Shown here piece after piece: positions 7,187-15,796 of a DNA stretch of 38,716 bases. Position numbers and translations under genes: made by a program. This DNA is from Syntrophomonadaceae bacterium (GTDB lineage: Bacteria > Bacillota > Dethiobacteria > DTU022), in assembly GCA_007130825.1 (NCBI GenBank), contig SLRT01000132.1, positions 1-38,716 of the forward strand. Direction: 5' to 3'. Positions within the stretch are counted from its first letter, which is position 1, and each line of letters starts with the position of its first letter. A model generated the notes under the pieces. That model was not told the DNA's origin. It did no database searches and saw nothing but the letters and a program-made list of their open reading frames with translations.

Positions 7187-7936
7187 TTAATCCCTGCTGT
7201 CTAATTCTTCCAGGATAAGTTTCATCACCCGGGCTGTATTTTCGTTGACTGCTACCTGCGCTTTTTCGTCGTAAAAAGTGGGGGTGCGGTTGATGATTAC
7301 CAGGTTTTCACATAGTGAAGGCAGCTGATTGGCCGGTGAGACCTGCATGCTCGAGCCGATAATCAGGATCAAATCGGCCTTCCTTGCTTCTTCCAGCGCT
7401 TGGCTGTAATCCGGAGACAGCGGTTCGTTAAACAAGACCACATCAGGTTTAAGCGGCTCGCCACATTCTACGCAAAGCGGCGGCAGGAGTCCTTCCTCGA
7501 CTTCCTCGATAACCTGTTCGATCGGCACCTGGTTTCCGCAGTGCATGCAGCTGGCGCTGCTCAAACTGCCGTGAATTTCTAAGACCTGCCGGGACCCGCT
7601 TTTCTGATGCAGGCCGTCGACGTTCTGTGTGATCACCGCTTTAACCAGGCTGCGCCTTTCCAGTTCGGCCAGGACAGTGTGGGCCGCATTGGGTTCGGCC
7701 TCCTCTATCTGGCGGAAGAAAGGAACACCGGCCTGGTAAAATGCTCCCGGGTTGGCTTTAAAACCCTGAATAGTAAACAGCTCCGGGTCAACCACGGTCC
7801 ACAGGCCGCTGCCGGGACTGCGGAAATCAGGGATACCGCTTTCAGTAGAGACTCCCGCTCCGGTCAGAACTACCGTGTAACTGCTTTGGGTGAGCAGATC
7901 GGCAATATTTTTGATTTTTTCCCTCAGCTGGCTCAT
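7187..7936 (-). CDS. NAD-dependent protein deacylase, sirtuin family
   Basis: Sirtuins remove acetyl or other acyl groups from lysines, using NAD+ and giving nicotinamide and O-acyl-ADP-ribose. The 249-residue length suits the bacterial CobB/SIR2 type. The NAD loop GAGVSTESGIPDFRSPGSGLW is at 26-46, TQNVDGLH at 103-110 and the catalytic His at 122. The structural zinc ligands are Cys130, Cys133, Cys155 and Cys158, and GSSMQVSPANQLP is near 200. The start ATG follows GGGGGGAAG. In an organism built around acetyl-CoA it could reverse protein acetylation, but its neighbours give no direct evidence of substrate. Confidence 0.93.
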   Translation of the reverse strand: MSQLREKIKNIADLLTQSSYTVVLTGAGVSTESGIPDFRSPGSGLWTVVDPELFTIQGFKANPGAFYQAGVPFFRQIEEAEPNAAHTVLAELERRSLVKAVITQNVDGLHQKSGSRQVLEIHGSLSSASCMHCGNQVPIEQVIEEVEEGLLPPLCVECGEPLKPDVVLFNEPLSPDYSQALEEARKADLILIIGSSMQVSPANQLPSLCENLVIINRTPTFYDEKAQVAVNENTARVMKLILEELDSRD

Positions 7937-7982
7937 GGCTTCCCCCCAACTTCGGCCTCTTATCCGGGAGAAAAGAGGCCTT

Positions 7983-8375
7983 TTAGTCGATCCATATTTT
8001 TACCTTACGGGAACGGGGTCCGTCGAATTCGGCGAGAAAGACTCCCTGCCAGGTGCCCAGGTCGAGGTAACCGTTTCTGATAATCAGGTGCAGGGAACAA
8101 CCGAGCAAAGCGGCCTTGATGTGGGCATCGCTGTTACCTTCACTGTGCCGGTAGTTGCCTTTTAGCGGCACCATGCTCTGCAAAAACCGGAGCAGATCTT
8201 CCATCACTGCCGGGTCGGCATCTTCGTTGACCGTCAACGCCGCAGTAGTATGCGAAACGAAAACGGTGCAGCAGCCGTCTTTAACCGCGTGGCTGGAAAG
8301 CAAAGAGTTGATCTTCGGAGTAATATTAACACACTGTTCGCGGCTTGCAGTTTCCACAGTCAGTTCCAAATACAC
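7983..8375 (-). CDS. YjbQ/UPF0047 family protein
   Basis: A small single-domain protein of about 130 residues. It has the family motifs VFVSHTTAALTVNEDADP, a conserved His in NYRHSEGNSDAHIKAALLG, and LDLGTWQGVFLAEFDGPRSRKVKI at the end. E. coli YjbQ has weak thiamine phosphate synthase activity; the physiological role is unclear. I prefer the GTG at 8375 (V-Y-L-E-L-T), eight bases after the GGGG of the ribosome site. A GTG at 8384 lies inside that site. It is followed on the same strand by the sirtuin gene, 46 bases away. Confidence 0.88.
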   Translation of the reverse strand: MYLELTVETASREQCVNITPKINSLLSSHAVKDGCCTVFVSHTTAALTVNEDADPAVMEDLLRFLQSMVPLKGNYRHSEGNSDAHIKAALLGCSLHLIIRNGYLDLGTWQGVFLAEFDGPRSRKVKIWID

Positions 8376-8596
8376 CTTGCTCACCCCTTTTGCAGCTAAG
8401 CTTTGGTCAAACTTTTGCTTCAGGATCCGGCTTCAACATTAGCTGATAATTTAAAATGGCCCTGCACTATTTTTATAGCCAGATAACCGGCTAAGCCTGT
8501 CATTGGCGACAGGGCTCATTAATATGTGAAAATATGTGAAGGTATCTGGTAAAAAGGCCAAAAATAAAGCAGGCGTCTTCCAGGACCGGGTTTCTT

Positions 8597-9775
8597 TTAA
8601 AACTGCTCTCCTTCGTTATCGGTCAGGAAGATGAGCATGTTGCGGTAAGCTTTCTGGTCGATCTGTAACAAGCGGTCAATCTCATTATATTTACGCCTGA
8701 TACTGGCCGTTGACACACCATAGGCCCCGGCCAGTTCTTTCTGGGTCAGACCGAGGAAATGAAAGCGATTCAGGCAGTATTCCAAGCCGGCCGCCCAGGT
8801 CTGCGGCTTGTCGATCCGGGGTACCTGCGGGTAGCTGTGATTGATAAAATCAAGCCAGATCGCTTCTGCGTCTTCATAGAACTCGTCACTGTAGTAGGCA
8901 CTGCGGCGCATATTGGCCAAGGTGCATTCGATCACCTGCTGCCACTCCGCCTGCCATACCGGCGCCGGAGGGGGGTAATTCTGCAAGTCTACCTCCTTGA
9001 TAGTGCCCCCGGTAAAAACCCGGTAGGGCCCGAGCGGGGCCCGCCTCTTCAGTTCTAGCAAGGCTACCTGGCGCAGCCTTTCTTTAACCCAGGGATTGGT
9101 TATGAAGTCGGCCAAAAGTTTTCGGGCCTCCTCACAATCACTTTGCCCCAAAAGGCGTATAATTGCTTCTTTGATAATATCACTGCCCTGGTAAAGTCCC
9201 CGCTGCAGCGCCCGGCGAAATTCCTCTTCTCCCAAAAGGCGCTCTTTAAAACGGACGTTGCTTATGTCTCCGATCAGGCCTAAAAGCGCTTCGTTTTCCC
9301 CGGCATCCAGGCTAAGATCACCGGTGGCAAGTTCCTCATCGTCTTCTTCCATGGCCAGCAGTATATCTTCGGCTTCATCGGCCATTTCCCCTTCGGGGGA
9401 GACATGCAGGTACTGCAGCAGGCAGCGCTTCGCCTCGGCCAGTTCTTCCATTAACCCATGGTTAACCGCCATAAAGAAATAGCATTCGGGAAGCTCTGCC
9501 TCCATATTTTGGACGATGTGTTTAAAGATATGGTTGGCCTCTTTTAACCGGCTGGTCTTACTGAGCAGGCAGGCCAAGTTGTAGTGGTTCAAAGGGTTTG
9601 CCGGTTCGATTTCGATCGCTTTCTGTAAAAACAGCAGGGCCTTGGAAAGCTTGTTTTTGTTGTTGTAATAGGCACCCATCCGGGTGTAGTAAAGCGCATC
9701 CTGGATAAAGGGGATTACTTTTAGGCTGCGCTCACTGGTCTTGATAATTCCTTTCGGCCGGTCGGCTCTTCCCAC
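8597..9775 (-). CDS. TPR-repeat protein with C-terminal helix-turn-helix
   Basis: A 392-residue cytoplasmic protein. Residues about 30-150 hold three to four tetratricopeptide repeats (YYTRMGAYYNNKNKLSKALLFLQKAIEIEP is the clearest). An acidic linker (MEEDDEELATGD) follows. A HEAT-like helical stretch lies around 180-245, and a helical C-terminal domain contains a helix-turn-helix (LTQKELAGAYGVSTASIRRKY). The latter resembles a cyclin-fold or sigma-type DNA-binding element, so it may be a regulator that senses a partner through its TPRs. The start is GTG at 9775 after GGTGG. About 235 bases of noncoding sequence separate it from the yhaM-like gene upstream. No named function can be given. Confidence 0.85.
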   Translation of the reverse strand: MGRADRPKGIIKTSERSLKVIPFIQDALYYTRMGAYYNNKNKLSKALLFLQKAIEIEPANPLNHYNLACLLSKTSRLKEANHIFKHIVQNMEAELPECYFFMAVNHGLMEELAEAKRCLLQYLHVSPEGEMADEAEDILLAMEEDDEELATGDLSLDAGENEALLGLIGDISNVRFKERLLGEEEFRRALQRGLYQGSDIIKEAIIRLLGQSDCEEARKLLADFITNPWVKERLRQVALLELKRRAPLGPYRVFTGGTIKEVDLQNYPPPAPVWQAEWQQVIECTLANMRRSAYYSDEFYEDAEAIWLDFINHSYPQVPRIDKPQTWAAGLEYCLNRFHFLGLTQKELAGAYGVSTASIRRKYNEIDRLLQIDQKAYRNMLIFLTDNEGEQF

Positions 9776-10009
9776 TATTTTCCACCGTCACTCTCCTGAG
9801 GTTGGTTAATACATGCTTGCGCCCTGTATTCTGCACAAGTTTATTATTAGATCTGGACCTGGCGCTTAGAATAATTATTTACTGTCCATGTCTAAAAATT
9901 AATTTCTCCGGCGCAGGAGCATAATCCTGCCCGGAATTGAAAATGATGAAAAAATGAAGTGCCAATTCGGCGCTGAGAGACGGCAGGTAAAAGACAGGCC
10001 CTGTAAAAT

Positions 10010-10987
10010 CTATTCGCTTTCCGGGGTAGGGGGCACAAAGATGCTTCGTTCTAAAAAACGGTCCCAGTCCGCCCAGTCGCCGCTTTCCGGAACGTGCTTG
10101 TCCATGAGGATCGCAAACTGGTTCAGACGGGCGCTGAGCAGATCGGCATGGTAAAGGGCGAAAGCGTGGATCGTTTTCGGCACCTCAGGCGAACCCCACT
10201 CGCGATTGCCGTGGTGGGCAAGCAGCATATGTTCCAGCTCCAGGCGCAGGCCGGGCGGGAAAGCGGACAAATCGGCCATCTTTCTGTCCAGCATTTCTTT
10301 GCCGATACTGATATGGCCGACCAGCTTGCCACGGTCGGTAAATTCAAAGCTTAAACTCTCCTGCCGGTATTCTTCAATCTTGCCGATATCGTGCAAAAGA
10401 GCGCCGGTTAACAGCAAATCAAGGCGGATTTTTTCCGGGTAGAGGGCAGCCTGGTGGCGGCAAAAATAGACCACCTCCAGGGTGTGCTCCAGCAAACCGC
10501 TGATGTAGTTGTGATGGATAGTCCGCGCTGCCGGCGCTAGGGCAAAACTCCGGGAAAATTCTTCTTCGCCGAAAAATTTTTCGAGAAGGGCTTTTAAGTT
10601 ATCTTCCTCTATATCTGCTTCGATAACCGCCTTAAGCTCAGCCATCATTTCTTTCGGATCGCGCTTGGAAACCGGCTGAAAAAAGGAACGGTTCACTCTT
10701 GCGGGGTCGAGCTTGCGCAGGTCGCTTACTACCACCTGCGGGCCGTGATAATCACCGACCGAACCGCGCACAAAGACCACCTCGTCCTGCTGCACCGCTT
10801 CTTCTCCGCGGGGCGGATCCCACATTACCGCCTTGACCCGGCCGCTGACATCACCCAGCATGAGCTTTAAAAAATATTCCCCGGAGCGGTGCGGGGCGGA
10901 AAAAGCGGCCCGGTTAACTTCCAGGACCAGGGCCTGGGTTTCCACTTCGTCACCAATCCGCAAATCCTTGATCATCTGTTTTTTCAT
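10010..10987 (-). CDS. YhaM-type 3'-5' exoribonuclease, OB-fold plus HD domain
   Basis: YhaM proteins degrade RNA (and ssDNA) from the 3' end. The N-terminal 90 residues form an OB-fold nucleic-acid-binding domain (IGDEVETQALVLEVNRA and GDVSGRVKAVMWDPP). The HD phosphohydrolase domain follows, with His in IHHNYISGLLEHTLEVV, the HD pair in LLHDIGKIEEY and a further metal ligand in LLAHHGNREWG. The C-terminal YHADLLSARLNQF segment is typical of the YhaM group. The start is ATG at 10987, eight bases after AGGAG. A possible promoter is at 11036-11064. The gene stands at the head of the leftward run that includes the TPR gene. Confidence 0.9.
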   Translation of the reverse strand: MKKQMIKDLRIGDEVETQALVLEVNRAAFSAPHRSGEYFLKLMLGDVSGRVKAVMWDPPRGEEAVQQDEVVFVRGSVGDYHGPQVVVSDLRKLDPARVNRSFFQPVSKRDPKEMMAELKAVIEADIEEDNLKALLEKFFGEEEFSRSFALAPAARTIHHNYISGLLEHTLEVVYFCRHQAALYPEKIRLDLLLTGALLHDIGKIEEYRQESLSFEFTDRGKLVGHISIGKEMLDRKMADLSAFPPGLRLELEHMLLAHHGNREWGSPEVPKTIHAFALYHADLLSARLNQFAILMDKHVPESGDWADWDRFLERSIFVPPTPESE

Positions 10988-11448
10988 CAATTTCTCCTGT
11001 TCTCTTTTTGTTTACCAACTGCAGCTTCGCTACTAAATTTATCACAAAGCCGGAGCACTGTGAAGGGCAAATCCGAGTCAATATCCGGCCGTAGTATTGA
11101 ATTGTTCTGAGCAACATGTTATTTTTAAAATGCCGCTTTGTAAAAATATTAAGCAGTAAATGTTAAGGACAACATAATATTTAAACATCAATTATAACTG
11201 TACAGATTATAAAACAGGACAAAACCGTGATAATAAAAGGGGGCTGGACCGCTTAAAAGCCTGTGTTTAAAGCCTCTTTCGTCTGGCTCAGGCGCTTTTT
11301 GCAACCTTAATTATGAGAAATATCCGGGCCTGGAATACAAGCCTGAACATCATTTCTTAATAAATACATAACATTTCTACACAATTTTATAAAAAACTAT
11401 TGACAAAACCGGCGGCAGGTGTTAGATTATGTTCCAGCGAGGTGTTTT
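10988..11448. other. Intergenic region between divergent genes
   Basis: About 460 A+T-rich bases with no convincing gene. On the minus strand TTCACA (11059-11064) and TAAATT (11036-11041), 17 bases apart, could serve the YhaM-like gene. On the plus strand a promoter for the secreted-protein gene is at 11400-11430. I see no riboswitch or terminator in the remaining 300 bases. Confidence 0.5.
11400..11430 (+). promoter_or_regulatory. Promoter of the first secreted-protein gene
   Basis: TTGACA (11400-11405) is a perfect -35. The best -10 is TAGATT (11423-11428), 17 bases downstream, within TTAGATTAT. The region just upstream is very A+T rich, which could act as an UP element. Confidence 0.65.
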
Positions 11449-11496
11449 ATGAAAGTCAAGAAATTATATTCACGAAAAGGAGTGATTGACGCGTGA
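11449..11496 (+). CDS. Putative 15-residue leader peptide
   Basis: ATG at 11449 opens a short frame encoding MKVKKLYSRKGVIDA. An AGGTG ribosome site lies five bases upstream. Its TGA stop (11494-11496) overlaps the GTG start (11493-11495) of the secreted-protein gene, and its last codons contain that gene's GGAG ribosome site. Translating ribosomes would therefore arrive exactly at the next start. It may couple or tune translation. It could also be chance, since only position and a ribosome site support it. Confidence 0.4.
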   Translation: MKVKKLYSRKGVIDA

Positions 11497-12533
11497 AAAA
11501 GAAATTAGCATTTGCATTAGCCGTAGTGTTTGTGCTGTCCATGGCCGTACCGGCTTTTGCATCAGACATGACTCTCAACACAACCTACAAAATGGACGGA
11601 ACAATTGATCTGGAAAAGCAGGTTGGTCACCTTTGCAACACCGGGGCACAAATGAACCAGACCATCTCCGGTGAAGGCGAAATGGAAAAGACCATGAACA
11701 CTACCCAGATTGCAGGCAGGGTTACCGTCGACGACAGCCAGGACTTTGTCACTGCTGAAGACGCCGTAGAAAACCTGTCCGTAACCAGCTCGATCAGGCT
11801 CTGCGCACCGGCAAAGCATGAGTTGAGCGCAGAAGAAAGAACTTACCTGGACGAGTTTCATCAGGACCATATTCCCGCAGATGCCTGGCAAACAACTTGG
11901 GCTGACACCATGGTCCCTGATGCATTAAGGGGATACTGGAACTTGGGCTGGGACAGCTGGGAAGGCGTAGATCTCCGTGACCAGCTAATGGATGCAGCTC
12001 CAACTGCCACATGGAGAGCTGCTATTGCTGCCACACCTGATGGTCAATTAGAAGATCTTATTGCAACACATTACAATGCAGCACCGTGGTTGGAACAATT
12101 CCTCGTCTACACGACATGGGATTATACCGCACTGACCACCCAGACCTGGGCCGCTTACGTTGAAGCTGAGCCCGGAGAAATGGGTACACTTACCCAGGAC
12201 TTCGAAGCTGCCTACGGCTGGTATGATGAACAACCAGTTACTGAAACATTCGGCGGCCGCCCCGACCAGTGGGGCTTTGTCGGCGATCCTGACTACGGCT
12301 GGGCCATTGCCACAGGCGATGACTATGTTGGAAACTACTTCAACATTGACCAGTTAGCTTACGTTTCCGATGGCGAAGTAAGACGCTTCATCGATATCAG
12401 CAGCCCGTTTTCACACGCTTTCGTTCATGAAGACATGAGCGTAGTGGGTATGGCTGAAATCGAAGATGTATTCGCCATGGATAACATTGAGCCCGGAGAA
12501 GAAGCAGTACCCGATTGGTGGGACCTGTTCTAA
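11493..12533 (+). CDS. Secreted protein of unrecognised family, paralogue 1
   Basis: A 346-residue acidic protein with a clear Sec signal peptide: KKK, a hydrophobic core, and likely cleavage after AFA at residue 23. I do not recognise the family. The mature protein has an N-terminal block (about 25-108) with its only two cysteines, Cys48 and Cys104. A variable tryptophan-rich middle follows, then a conserved C-terminal block from about residue 275 (GDDYVGNYFNIDQ, RRFIDISSPFS, EDMSVVGMAEI, DNIEPG), ending in DLF. There is no membrane anchor, LPxTG or SLH domain, so it is probably released or bound non-covalently. The start is GTG at 11493, with AAAAGGAG ten bases upstream. It has its own promoter and terminator. 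A shorter paralogue follows at 12727. Confidence 0.85.
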   Translation: MKKKLAFALAVVFVLSMAVPAFASDMTLNTTYKMDGTIDLEKQVGHLCNTGAQMNQTISGEGEMEKTMNTTQIAGRVTVDDSQDFVTAEDAVENLSVTSSIRLCAPAKHELSAEERTYLDEFHQDHIPADAWQTTWADTMVPDALRGYWNLGWDSWEGVDLRDQLMDAAPTATWRAAIAATPDGQLEDLIATHYNAAPWLEQFLVYTTWDYTALTTQTWAAYVEAEPGEMGTLTQDFEAAYGWYDEQPVTETFGGRPDQWGFVGDPDYGWAIATGDDYVGNYFNIDQLAYVSDGEVRRFIDISSPFSHAFVHEDMSVVGMAEIEDVFAMDNIEPGEEAVPDWWDLF

Positions 12534-12570
12534 ATTAAGTTAAAGTGTTAGTTCACCTCGCTAATGCTTA

Positions 12571-12607
12571 AAAACAGGGGAGATATTATTTCTCCCCTGT
12601 TTTTTTT
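12571..12607 (+). terminator. Rho-independent terminator after secreted protein 1
   Basis: AAAACAGGGGAGA (12571-12583) pairs with TCTCCCCTGTTTT (12591-12603) around a seven-base loop, and T residues continue to 12607. This should separate the transcripts of the two paralogues. Confidence 0.92.
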
Positions 12608-12726
12608 AATCCCGACGGTAATTTGACAGTAAAATTCTTTCATGCTATAGTTTGTGGGACACAATCTGCTTAAAACAACCGTTAAAAAATGACACATATT
12701 AGTCGTAGAAAGGATGTGTTCAAGGA

Positions 12727-13599
12727 GTGCAAAAAGAGTCTTTTCTTTCGTTTTACCTTGCGTTTGTACTGCTGCTGGCACTGGCGATCCCGGTCTTCGC
12801 TGAAGAAGGCCCGCGTTTCAGTCATTCTGCCCGGTACGATATCGACGGAATTATGGATATTACCAAGGAATTCGGTGATCCCTGCACAACCGGAGCTTTT
12901 AAACGGCAGACAATTCGGGGCCAGGGTAAATTTACCAAGTCGGAGGATGTTCAGATCGCCCGGCACATCATGTCTTTTGAGGATGAAATGGAATGGAGCA
13001 CCGCTGATGAAGCAGTTAGCAACCTGCAGGTAACCTCGCGCATCGAGCTGTGCGCACGCCCAATGTCTGCGGCGGCAGACGACTATGCAGCCGAGTATGT
13101 CTACGACAATGATTACGAGTTGATAAGAGAAGGTTATGATATCCGGCAAGGGGACATTATCAGTCCCTATCACCCGCTTGTTGTCGAGGGCCTGCTGGGG
13201 GTGAGCCCTTTGACCAGGCAGGTCTGGGCCACTGCCGTTTCATCTGAACCGGGACATGAAGGCGCCTACAAGGCTGACTTTATCGCCGCTTACGGACCCG
13301 GTCCACATGACGAAGAAGCTTACGGTAAAGGTTACCGGTGGTGGTTTGATGACGATGACATGGGAAGCATCAGTCACGGCGACCGCTACGTGGGCAACTA
13401 TTTTGAAATAGACCAGTATGTCTTCACCTCCTCCGGTGAAACCAGGCGTTTTTTAAGCATCAGCAGTCCCTTCTCTAATGCCTACATAGAAGAAGACTTA
13501 TCGGTTACCGGCATGGCTGAAATAACAGATGACTTTAAGATGGATAACCTTGAGCCCGGTATAGATGCAATCACTCTGGCCTGGCATGATCTGTTCTAA
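12727..13599 (+). CDS. Secreted protein of unrecognised family, paralogue 2
   Basis: A 290-residue acidic protein with a signal peptide (hydrophobic core about 6-22, likely cleavage after VFA at residue 25). Its two cysteines, Cys53 and Cys109, are 56 residues apart, exactly as in the upstream paralogue. The middle is shorter but keeps LTRQVWATAVSSEPG and DFIAAYG, which match LTTQTWAAYVEAEPG and DFEAAYG. The C-terminal block from about residue 218 (GDRYVGNYFEIDQ, RRFLSISSPFS, EDLSVTGMAEI, DNLEPG, DLF) aligns almost without gaps. The start is GTG at 12727 with GAAAGGA about 12 bases upstream; no in-frame alternative fits before the stop at 12706. It lies between two terminators, so it is probably transcribed on its own. 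Tandem duplication is the likely origin. Confidence 0.83.
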   Translation: MQKESFLSFYLAFVLLLALAIPVFAEEGPRFSHSARYDIDGIMDITKEFGDPCTTGAFKRQTIRGQGKFTKSEDVQIARHIMSFEDEMEWSTADEAVSNLQVTSRIELCARPMSAAADDYAAEYVYDNDYELIREGYDIRQGDIISPYHPLVVEGLLGVSPLTRQVWATAVSSEPGHEGAYKADFIAAYGPGPHDEEAYGKGYRWWFDDDDMGSISHGDRYVGNYFEIDQYVFTSSGETRRFLSISSPFSNAYIEEDLSVTGMAEITDDFKMDNLEPGIDAITLAWHDLF

Positions 13600-13667
13600 T
13601 AGAGGAACAACTGCTATATTTATAAAATAATACGGTAAGCGTGAATAATAAAAGCCAATTAAAAAGT

Positions 13668-13710
13668 AATTAAGGCCCAAGGGAATAAGCCCGGGGGCCT
13701 TAATTTTTTT
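13668..13710. terminator. Bidirectional terminator between secreted protein 2 and hbd
   Basis: AATTAAGGCCC (13668-13678) pairs with GGGCCTTAATT (13695-13705), followed on the plus strand by T residues to 13710. On the minus strand the hairpin is followed by ACTTTTT, so it may also end the thl-crt-hbd transcript. Confidence 0.85.
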
Positions 13711-13789
13711 CCTGCTGTTTCCTTTCCGGTATGTTCATAGCAGTTGCAACTGGATTTACAACAACACTTTTTTATATCCGCCGCCACTT

Positions 13790-14641
13790 TTATTGGTAGC
13801 TGTAGAACCCGCGGCCGCTCTTGCGGCCCAGGTGGCCGGCACGAACCATCTTTCGAATCAGGGGGCAGACCCGGTACTTAGAGTCTCCGGTCTCTTTGTA
13901 GAGCGTATCCTGCACAGCCAAAAGCACATCTATACCGACCAGGTCGGCCAGGGCCAGGGGACCGAGCGGGTGGTTGGCTCCGAGTGTCATTCCTTTATCT
14001 ATATCTTCAGCGCTGGCTACTCCTTCCAGCAAAACGTAAGCAGCCTCATTGATCATCGGTATCAGGATACGGTTGACCACGAACAAAGGGGCCTCGTTGA
14101 CGGCAATCGGCTCCTTGCCCATCGCGCGGGAAATATTCATGATCAGCTCAAAAGTGTCTTCCGAAGTAACAGCCCCTTTGGTCACCTCGACCAATTTCAT
14201 CACCGGAGCCGGGTTGAAAAAATGCATGCCGGCGACCTTATCGGGCCGCCTGGTAGCCAAAGCCATCTCGCTGATGCTAAGACCGGAAGTATTTGAAGCC
14301 AGGACAGTGTCCGGAGAACAGATCCGGTCCAAACCCTCAAAGATCTCTTTTTTCACCTCAATATCTTCGACTGCCGCCTCGATAACCAGGTCGGACTTGT
14401 CCAGGTCTTCAAGGTTAACCGTGCCGCGGATGCGGCCGACAATTTCTTCAGCTTCCTTTTTACCAATTTTTCCTTTATCGACTGCGCGCTCCAGGTTTTT
14501 TTTGATCGCATTCAGCCCGCGCTGGACAAAACTGTCTTCGATATCGCGCATAATTACTGCAAAACCGGCCTGAGCAGCAACCTGGGCAATACCGCTGCCC
14601 ATGTTTCCGGATCCGACCACGCCGATCACTTTGATATCCAT
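13790..14641 (-). CDS. hbd: 3-hydroxybutyryl-CoA dehydrogenase
   Basis: It interconverts acetoacetyl-CoA and 3-hydroxybutyryl-CoA with NAD(P)H. The protein has about 283 residues. The N-terminal Rossmann domain starts IKVIGVVGSGNMGSGIAQVAAQAGF, with GxGxxG and the following helix. The catalytic GMHFFNPAPVMKLVEV motif contains the active His. The C-terminal helical domain has LGANHPLGPLALADLVGIDVLL and GRKSGRGFYSY at the end, both typical of the bacterial butanoate enzyme. The start is ATG at 14641, nine bases after AAAGGAG. It follows crt and thl in the same direction with roughly 200 bases between hbd and crt. bcd and etfAB are not in the window. Confidence 0.94.
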   Translation of the reverse strand: MDIKVIGVVGSGNMGSGIAQVAAQAGFAVIMRDIEDSFVQRGLNAIKKNLERAVDKGKIGKKEAEEIVGRIRGTVNLEDLDKSDLVIEAAVEDIEVKKEIFEGLDRICSPDTVLASNTSGLSISEMALATRRPDKVAGMHFFNPAPVMKLVEVTKGAVTSEDTFELIMNISRAMGKEPIAVNEAPLFVVNRILIPMINEAAYVLLEGVASAEDIDKGMTLGANHPLGPLALADLVGIDVLLAVQDTLYKETGDSKYRVCPLIRKMVRAGHLGRKSGRGFYSYQ

Positions 14642-14851
14642 CTTCCTCAACTCCTTTTTCTACATAATACTGATTCATGTTTGCATTAACCTTGCCTTTT
14701 CCGGGTATTCGTTTTATAAGAAGCGCCATCCCCGCAATTATTGGCCGCAAGGTTGTTTTGCACGTGCCTTTAAGAATAATTTAAGCCTGCAAGTCACCCT
14801 CACTCCATGGACCGTCTACTCCTGGGAAGAAAGGATTAAAATAAAAAACTT

Positions 14852-15628
14852 TTACCTGCCCTTAAAATCGGGCGGGCGCTTTTCAAGAAAGGCAACAGCC
14901 CCTTCTTTTTGGTCTTCAGTATCACACAATGCGGCAAATAGAGCTGATTCGGTCTTCTGCCCTTCTTCGAGAGACTGTTCCAGCCCCTTGTTTACCGCTT
15001 GTTTGGCCAGGCGGACAGCAATCGGGCCTGCTTTTAATATCGCGCCGGCAATTTCACGGGCCTTGTCCAGGGAACCGCCGGCCCGGGTAAGGTGATCGGC
15101 CAGGCCGATCCGGTACGCTTCGGCGGCATCGATCATGGCACCGGTAAAGATCAGTTCTTTGGCTTTGCCGGTGGCAATGACCCGCGGCAAACGCTGCGTG
15201 CCGGCATAACCGGGGAAAATGCCGAGGGTGACCTCGGGCAAGCCGACCCTGGCATTATCGCTGACAACCCGGATATCGCAAGAAAGGGCCAGTTCCAGCC
15301 CCCCGCCCAAAGCGAAACCGTTAACGGCGGCAATCACCGGGGCCGGGAAATCGGCAATCTTCTGCAACACCTGCTGTCCGCGGCGGCTTAGTTTTTCTCC
15401 GTTGCTGCTGTTGATTTTCGGAAATTCGTTGATATCTGCCCCGGCCACAAATGCTTTTTCGCCGGAACCGGTTAGAATAACCACACCCGCCGATTGATCT
15501 TCAGCCAGTTGATCAAAAACACCTTCCAAAGCATCCAGCACCTCATGATTCAGGGCATTAACCGGCGGACGGCTGATGGTAACCACAGCCAGGCGCTCTT
15601 CCCGGGTGATTTGCACGAGATCGGACAT
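14852..15628 (-). CDS. crt: Enoyl-CoA hydratase (crotonase)
   Basis: It hydrates crotonyl-CoA to 3-hydroxybutyryl-CoA, or the reverse. The protein has 258 residues of the crotonase fold. Visible motifs are RPPVNALNHEVLDAL, the first oxyanion segment AFVAGADINEF, the second oxyanion loop FALGGGLELALSCD and the catalytic-Glu segment VGLPEVTLGIFPGYAGTQRLPR. The start is ATG at 15628, seven bases after AAGGAGG; an upstream GTG at 15661 is not needed. It lies between thl and hbd, matching consecutive steps of one pathway. It could serve butyrate formation or syntrophic butyrate oxidation; direction cannot be told from sequence. Confidence 0.92.
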   Translation of the reverse strand: MSDLVQITREERLAVVTISRPPVNALNHEVLDALEGVFDQLAEDQSAGVVILTGSGEKAFVAGADINEFPKINSSNGEKLSRRGQQVLQKIADFPAPVIAAVNGFALGGGLELALSCDIRVVSDNARVGLPEVTLGIFPGYAGTQRLPRVIATGKAKELIFTGAMIDAAEAYRIGLADHLTRAGGSLDKAREIAGAILKAGPIAVRLAKQAVNKGLEQSLEEGQKTESALFAALCDTEDQKEGAVAFLEKRPPDFKGR

Positions 15629-15796
15629 TTTTAATTCCTCCTTCATAATATACTGGGTCACTTCTTTTTTTCCTTCTCCTGGATGGGAAAATCATTTACC
15701 TTCAAAATCATTCTGTAATAATCGATTCCGCTTAGGATTTATTCTCCTTAAAGAAAGAGGGGGAAATAATTAACCTTGAATCGTCGAAAGTTATCA

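Noticed and set aside
8496-8545. Small hairpin and ATATGTGAA direct repeat between yjbQ and the TPR gene
   Set aside because: Short, with no T tract, no promoter match and no link to a known element; not strong enough to call.
12689-13033. 114-codon plus-strand frame at the start of secreted protein 2
   Set aside because: It is an alternative frame of the secreted-protein gene and gives a basic, cysteine-rich product with no signal peptide or paralogue match, whereas the chosen frame aligns with its neighbour.
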